Shown here: piece by piece, positions 32,462 to 36,253 of the stretch | Layout: each line of letters opens with the position of its first letter | Position numbering within the stretch: the stretch's first letter is position 1 | Source of the DNA: an uncultured Prevotella sp. | GTDB lineage: Bacteria; Bacteroidota; Bacteroidia; Bacteroidales; Bacteroidaceae | Assembly (NCBI GenBank): GCA_944320255.1 | Contig: CALUGU010000018.1 | Span: forward strand, 1-36,253 | Direction: 5' to 3' | Length of the DNA stretch: 36,253 nucleotides | Made by a program: the position numbers and the translations under genes | The notes under the pieces: model-generated | Told to the model about the DNA's origin: nothing | Database searches by the model: none | Seen by the model: the letters and a program-made list of their open reading frames with translations, nothing else

Positions 32462-34005
32462 ATTCATACACCCGGATACCGCCGTTTATTGAAATAATGG
32501 ACAGCACGCTGCGCGACGGTGAGCAGACTAATGGCGTGTCTTTTCTTCCGCATGAAAAATTGATGATTGCCAAAATGCTCCTTGACGGCATTGCCGTAGA
32601 CCGTGTTGAGGTTGCCTCGGCGCGTGTCTCGGAAGGAGAAAAAGACGCGGTTGCAATGATATGCCGGTACGCTAACCAGATTGGTAAATTGCGGAATGTA
32701 GAGGTGTTAGGTTTTGTCGATGGGACAAAAAGCGTCGATTGGATTGCCGGTTGCGGTTGCAAGGTTATCAACCTTCTTGCGAAAGGCTCATTAAAGCACT
32801 GTATGGGACAGTTGCATAAAACCGCAAAAGAACACATCAACGACATTATAGAGGTGCTGGATTATGCCAAGCAGCAAGACATGGACGTCAACCTGTACCT
32901 CGAAGATTGGAGCAACGGAATGAAAGACACGCCGGAATATGTCTATGAGATGTTGGACATATTGACGACAAAAAACATCAAACGGTTTATGTTGCCTGAC
33001 ACGCTTGGTGTGCTAAATCCATTGCAGGTGATTGAGTATATGCGTAAAATGGTCAAGAGATACCCTGATACTCATTTCGATTTCCACGCCCATAATGATT
33101 ATGATTTGGCGGTAAGCAATTCGCTTGCTGCCGTATTGAGCGGTGCCAAAGGGTTGCACGTTACAGTGAACGGTTTGGGCGAACGGTGCGGGAACGCCCC
33201 GTTGGCGAGTGTGCAGGTGATTTTGAAAGACCAATTTAACGCCAAAACCAGCATACGAGAGGAGCGTCTCAACGAGATAAGCCGTCTTGTCGAAGGGTAT
33301 TCAGGCATAGCCGTCGCCCCAAACCAACCCATTGTGGGTGAGAATGTGTTTACGCAAGTGGCAGGCGTCCATGCCGATGGAGACAATAAGGCAAACCTTT
33401 ACAGTAACGCCCTTATGCCTGAACGTTTTGGAAGAAAACGTGAATATGCCTTGGGCAAAACGAGCGGCAAGGCCAATATTGATAGAAATCTTCAGGAATT
33501 AGGACTTGAATTGACTCCAGAGCAGACAATGAAAGTCACTCAACGCATCACGGAATTAGGCGACCGCAAGAAGTTCGTAACCCAAGAAGACTTGCCATAT
33601 ATCGTAAGCGATGTGTTGAAACACAGCGTGCCTGAAAAAAAAGTGAAGCTGATAAGCTATATGGTGTCTTCCGCATACGGACTTAAACCCGTGGCAAGTG
33701 TAAAGGTTGATATAAACGGAGACCAATACGAAGCCGAGGCGATGGGCGACGGACAATATGACGCTTTTGTCAAGGCTTTGCGCAAGATCTATAAAAATTC
33801 GCTGAACCGGACGTTCCCGAAACTTACCAACTACAGCGTGACCATACCTCCGGGAGGCCGCACGGACGCCTTGGTGCAGACTGTGATAACGTGGAGCAAC
33901 GGCGATAAGGCCATAAAGACACGCGGACTTGACGCAGACCAGACCGAAGCCGCCATAAAAGCTACGTTTAAGATGTTAAACGTATTTGAAGATTTTAACG
34001 CCTGA
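32440..34005 (+). CDS. LeuA paralogue, probable (R)-citramalate synthase or second isopropylmalate synthase
   Basis: 521 residues. Same DRE-TIM fold as LeuA: IMDSTLRDGEQTNGVSF (~19-35), FHAHNDYDLAVSN (metal-binding), VNGLGERCGNAPLASV, and AGVHADGDNKAN, followed by a LeuA-type C-terminal regulatory domain (YGLKPVASVKVDINGDQ). The active-site surroundings differ from the LeuA at 28928 (for example HNDYDLA against HNDLGMA, and HADGD against HQDGV), which suggests a different acceptor. Citramalate synthase, using pyruvate, is the natural candidate since LeuCD and LeuB can carry citramalate on to 2-oxobutyrate for isoleucine. That is inference; another oxo acid is possible. The ATG at 32440, inside leuD, is needed to keep the conserved N-terminal strand. 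Confidence 0.85.
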   Translation: MGTTEQINSYTRIPPFIEIMDSTLRDGEQTNGVSFLPHEKLMIAKMLLDGIAVDRVEVASARVSEGEKDAVAMICRYANQIGKLRNVEVLGFVDGTKSVDWIAGCGCKVINLLAKGSLKHCMGQLHKTAKEHINDIIEVLDYAKQQDMDVNLYLEDWSNGMKDTPEYVYEMLDILTTKNIKRFMLPDTLGVLNPLQVIEYMRKMVKRYPDTHFDFHAHNDYDLAVSNSLAAVLSGAKGLHVTVNGLGERCGNAPLASVQVILKDQFNAKTSIREERLNEISRLVEGYSGIAVAPNQPIVGENVFTQVAGVHADGDNKANLYSNALMPERFGRKREYALGKTSGKANIDRNLQELGLELTPEQTMKVTQRITELGDRKKFVTQEDLPYIVSDVLKHSVPEKKVKLISYMVSSAYGLKPVASVKVDINGDQYEAEAMGDGQYDAFVKALRKIYKNSLNRTFPKLTNYSVTIPPGGRTDALVQTVITWSNGDKAIKTRGLDADQTEAAIKATFKMLNVFEDFNA

Positions 34006-34096
34006 CATTACATTCTTGTTGGAAAGGGCAGTGCTGTTAAACCTGATAAACCTGATGAAAACTCTAAAAAACAAATAATAAAAAACATATTAGGAA

Positions 34097-35158
34097 ATGA
34101 AACTTAAAATCGCAATCCTTCCGGGTGACGGCATCGGGCCGGAGATAATGGGACAAGGCAAGGCAGTGCTCGATGCCATTGCAGCTAAGTTCGGGCATGA
34201 AATAACCTATAAAGAAGCAATATGCGGGGCTGCGGCCATAGACAAAGTAGGCGATCCTTTCCCTGAAGAAACGTATGAAACGTGTAAATGGGCTGACGCT
34301 GTATTGTTCGCCGCTGTAGGTGATCCACGCTTTGACAACGACCCTACGGCGAAAGTACGTCCTGAGCAAGGACTGCTGGCCATGCGTAAAAAGCTCGGCT
34401 TGTTCGCCAACATCCGTCCGGTGCAGACCTTTAAATGTTTGTTGCACAAATCGCCTTTGAAAGACGAACTCATAAAAGACGCTGATTTCATCTGCATCCG
34501 TGAACTCACTGGCGGAATGTATTTCGGTGAGAAATACCAGGACAACGACAAGGCGTATGACACAAACTATTATACTCGCCCTGAAATTGAACGGATATTG
34601 CGCGTGGCATACCAATACGCCCGCAAACGTAAGCATCATTTGACTGTGGTTGATAAGGCTAACGTGTTGGCTTCAAGCCGTTTATGGCGTCAGATTGCAA
34701 AAGAACTTGAACCTGAATATCCTGACGTGAAAACCGATTATATGTTCGTTGACAACGCTTCAATGCGCATGCTTGTAGAGCCGACTTTCTTTGACGTAAT
34801 GGTCACGGAAAATACTTTCGGCGACATCCTTACCGACGAAGGCAGCTGCATATCAGGCAGTATGGGATTGCTACCGTCTGCATCCACAGGTGAAAGCACA
34901 CCTGTATTCGAGCCTGTACACGGTTCTTGGCCTCAAGCGGCAGGCAAGAATATTGCTAATCCCTTAGCTCAAATCCTGTCGGTTGCCATGCTTCTTGAAC
35001 ACTTCGACCTTAAAGACGAGGGCAGGTTGGTGCGCCAAGCTGTTGACGCATCGCTTGACGCCAACGTGCGCACGCCTGAAATACAGGTTGAAGACGGCGC
35101 GACGTATGGAACAAAAGAAGTGGGAGAGTGGATTACCAACCATATAAGGATTGCATGA
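34097..35158 (+). CDS. leuB: 3-isopropylmalate dehydrogenase
   Basis: 353 residues, usual length. NAD-dependent oxidative decarboxylation of 3-isopropylmalate to 2-oxoisocaproate. Motifs: [15 protein letters not shown] at the start, substrate-binding [46 protein letters not shown], and [25 protein letters not shown] (metal Asp residues and NAD loop). Last gene of the leu operon, 91 nt after the LeuA paralogue and followed by a hairpin. Confidence 0.97.
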   Translation: MKLKIAILPGDGIGPEIMGQGKAVLDAIAAKFGHEITYKEAICGAAAIDKVGDPFPEETYETCKWADAVLFAAVGDPRFDNDPTAKVRPEQGLLAMRKKLGLFANIRPVQTFKCLLHKSPLKDELIKDADFICIRELTGGMYFGEKYQDNDKAYDTNYYTRPEIERILRVAYQYARKRKHHLTVVDKANVLASSRLWRQIAKELEPEYPDVKTDYMFVDNASMRMLVEPTFFDVMVTENTFGDILTDEGSCISGSMGLLPSASTGESTPVFEPVHGSWPQAAGKNIANPLAQILSVAMLLEHFDLKDEGRLVRQAVDASLDANVRTPEIQVEDGATYGTKEVGEWITNHIRIA

Positions 35159-35187
35159 TAAGGATTGCAGACTTTTTTATAAAAAAC

Positions 35188-35234
35188 AATATAACCTGTT
35201 GCGATTGTTAGACGACATAGCAACAGGTTATATT
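35188..35234 (+). terminator. Hairpin ending the leu operon, just before the Nudix gene
   Basis: Perfect 15-bp arms AATATAACCTGTTGC (35188-35202) and GCAACAGGTTATATT (35220-35234), followed by TTGG. It ends 8 nt before the next ATG at 35243, leaving no room for a promoter between hairpin and gene. It may be a terminator, or an operator or mRNA structure controlling the Nudix gene. Confidence 0.7.
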
Positions 35235-35242
35235 TTGGTGGT

Positions 35243-35902
35243 ATGGAAGAATTAAACTACCATTATAAATATCCGCATCCGAGCGTTACAACGGATTGCG
35301 TGATTTTCGGTTATGATGGTCGAGATATGAAAGTTCTGCTTGTAAAGCGCGGGCGCGAGCCGTATAAAGGTAAGTGGGCGTTTCCCGGCGGCTTTCTTAA
35401 TATGGACGAGTCAGCTGATGTAGGGGCGTTGAGGGAACTTTGCGAGGAAACAGGCTTGCGTGCGGCCAACGTTACGCAATTCCATACTTTCACGGCGCCC
35501 GGACGCGACCCGCGTGAACGTGTGATAAGCGTCGCCTATTATGCCTTTGTTCGTTTGCAAGAAGTCAAGGGCGGCGACGACGCGGCGGAGGCAAGTTGGT
35601 ACCGGCTCGACGATATACCGCCTTTGGCTTTCGACCATGAACAGATGTTTGACATAGCTGTAAAATCTGTACGGGAGAAGGCGCTTGTGGATATAATTGG
35701 CAGCAAACTGCTTGACGATAAGTTTTATGCCGATGATTTGCACAGGATTTATGAGGCGGTGTTAGGCACCGCCGTTGACAAAGAAATTTTCGTAAAGTGG
35801 ATTGTAAACACGGGCCGGGTGTTGCCTTTAACGGAAAACGCCGGATGGTATGAGTTCAACCCCGCTTGGGACGTTAAGGCGTTGGATGTCATTAAACCCT
35901 AA
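35243..35902 (+). CDS. Nudix-domain protein with NrtR-like C-terminal extension
   Basis: 219 residues. The N-terminal ~140 residues are a Nudix domain with an intact box, GFLNMDES then REL-EET-GL (G-x5-E-x7-RE-x2-EE-x-G-L pattern), so hydrolysis of a nucleoside-diphosphate derivative is possible. The last ~75 residues (DIIGSKLLDDKFYADDLHRIYEAV onward, then FVKWIVNTGRVLPL) resemble the winged-helix part of NrtR-type regulators, which bind DNA in response to nucleotide sugars or ADP-ribose. In Bacteroidetes such proteins can control sugar or NAD genes. Whether this one is enzyme, regulator or both cannot be decided. The start abuts a perfect hairpin. No clear promoter is seen. Confidence 0.85.
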   Translation: MEELNYHYKYPHPSVTTDCVIFGYDGRDMKVLLVKRGREPYKGKWAFPGGFLNMDESADVGALRELCEETGLRAANVTQFHTFTAPGRDPRERVISVAYYAFVRLQEVKGGDDAAEASWYRLDDIPPLAFDHEQMFDIAVKSVREKALVDIIGSKLLDDKFYADDLHRIYEAVLGTAVDKEIFVKWIVNTGRVLPLTENAGWYEFNPAWDVKALDVIKP

Positions 35903-36205
35903 TTCGTAATGTAATGACATTTGCCATCTGCCTTATTGCCTCATTTTGCAAACCAGATGTTCCAATATGCTGTTGGCGAACATAAAAGTTAGACATTATG
36001 GTTTAATGTAATGGTATTTTTATATTATTTAATAGAAAAAGTTTCATTGATAATGAAATATTTTTTGTAATTTTGCGGGCGAAAAGGATAATGTGCCGAC
36101 AGGCGGCTTGACATTGTTTGATTTATAAGTGCAAGCTCGGTCGCTTTTATGGCAATAGGTTGATTAGATTTAAGGAATTATTTTAACCCTTTAAAATAAA
36201 AAAAG
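35903..36205 (+). other. Gap before gap (GAPDH) with no other gene
   Basis: About 300 nt. Nothing recognisable in 35903-36040; the GAPDH promoter is at 36046-36075, followed by a ~120-nt untranslated leader with no clear strong hairpin. Confidence 0.6.
36046..36075 (+). promoter_or_regulatory. Probable promoter of the GAPDH gene
   Basis: TAATTTTG (36068-36075) is a full -7 match; ATTG (36046-36049) with an 18-nt spacer is a near-match to the -33 box. Confidence 0.6.
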
Positions 36206-36253
36206 ATGATTAAAATTGGTATTAACGGTTTTGGCCGTATCGGTCGTTTCGTG
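36206..36253 (+). CDS. gap: Glyceraldehyde-3-phosphate dehydrogenase, first 16 codons (cut by window end)
   Basis: The visible sequence MIKIGINGFGRIGRFV is the signature N-terminus of GAPDH, with the NAD-binding GFGRIGR loop. The rest lies outside the window. The ATG at 36206 follows an A-rich stretch typical of strong Bacteroidetes translation starts. Confidence 0.95.
   Translation, partial: MIKIGINGFGRIGRFV

Overview
The window reads as a chromosomal segment of a Bacteroidales bacterium, most likely Prevotellaceae-like with intermediate GC. Five things point there: promoters of the Bacteroidetes type (TTTG, 19-20 nt, TAnnTTTG) in front of many genes; mostly no Shine-Dalgarno sequence; a short 287-residue primary sigma factor; fimbrillin-like (DUF6562) and BspA-type surface lipoproteins at the left edge; and the gene orders thrA-apgM-thrC and leuA-leuC-leuD-leuA2-leuB. 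No prophage, transposase, CRISPR array, rRNA or tRNA was seen.

Layout, left to right. (1) 1-2.3 kb: accessory surface proteins, namely the tail of a DUF6562 fimbrillin-like protein and a lipoprotein joining a fimbrillin-like N-half to BspA leucine-rich repeats. A sharp composition change falls inside the second gene. (2) 2.5-5.8 kb: fabD, a GH13 alpha-amylase-like enzyme behind a compound palindrome, and an AlaX-like tRNA editing protein. (3) 5.8-13.4 kb, mostly minus strand: a small lipoprotein, rpoD, an HtrA/DegQ protease, a 51-residue membrane protein, the DUF1232-cupin-RluA operon, a divergent membrane protein on plus, a YihY/BrkB-type membrane protein, and the RNase P RNA gene with its own promoter. 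(4) 13.9-19.1 kb, minus strand: the threonine operon, thrA (fused aspartokinase-homoserine dehydrogenase), apgM (phosphoglycerate-mutase-like, probable homoserine kinase stand-in) and thrC. (5) 19.3-28.6 kb: a FAD dehydrogenase, pheT, a YebC-family regulator, a TSCPD protein, a small lipoprotein, lepA and a Crp/Fnr-type regulator. Two gaps here hold related palindromic repeats. (6) 28.7-35.2 kb: a complete leucine operon behind what looks like a classical ribosome-mediated attenuator (Leu-rich leader peptide, antiterminator, terminator). (7) 35.2 kb to the end: a Nudix protein with an NrtR-like C-terminal extension and the first 16 codons of gap (GAPDH).

The operons fit together as amino-acid metabolism. 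ThrA and ThrC make threonine from aspartate with ApgM probably filling the kinase step. The leu operon makes the leucine precursor, and its second LeuA-like enzyme may feed isoleucine synthesis through citramalate, using the same LeuCD and LeuB. The most interesting new candidates are the leucine attenuator, the dispersed palindromic repeat family at 21.1 and 25.3 kb, the fimbrillin-LRR chimera, and the unlisted 51-residue membrane protein.
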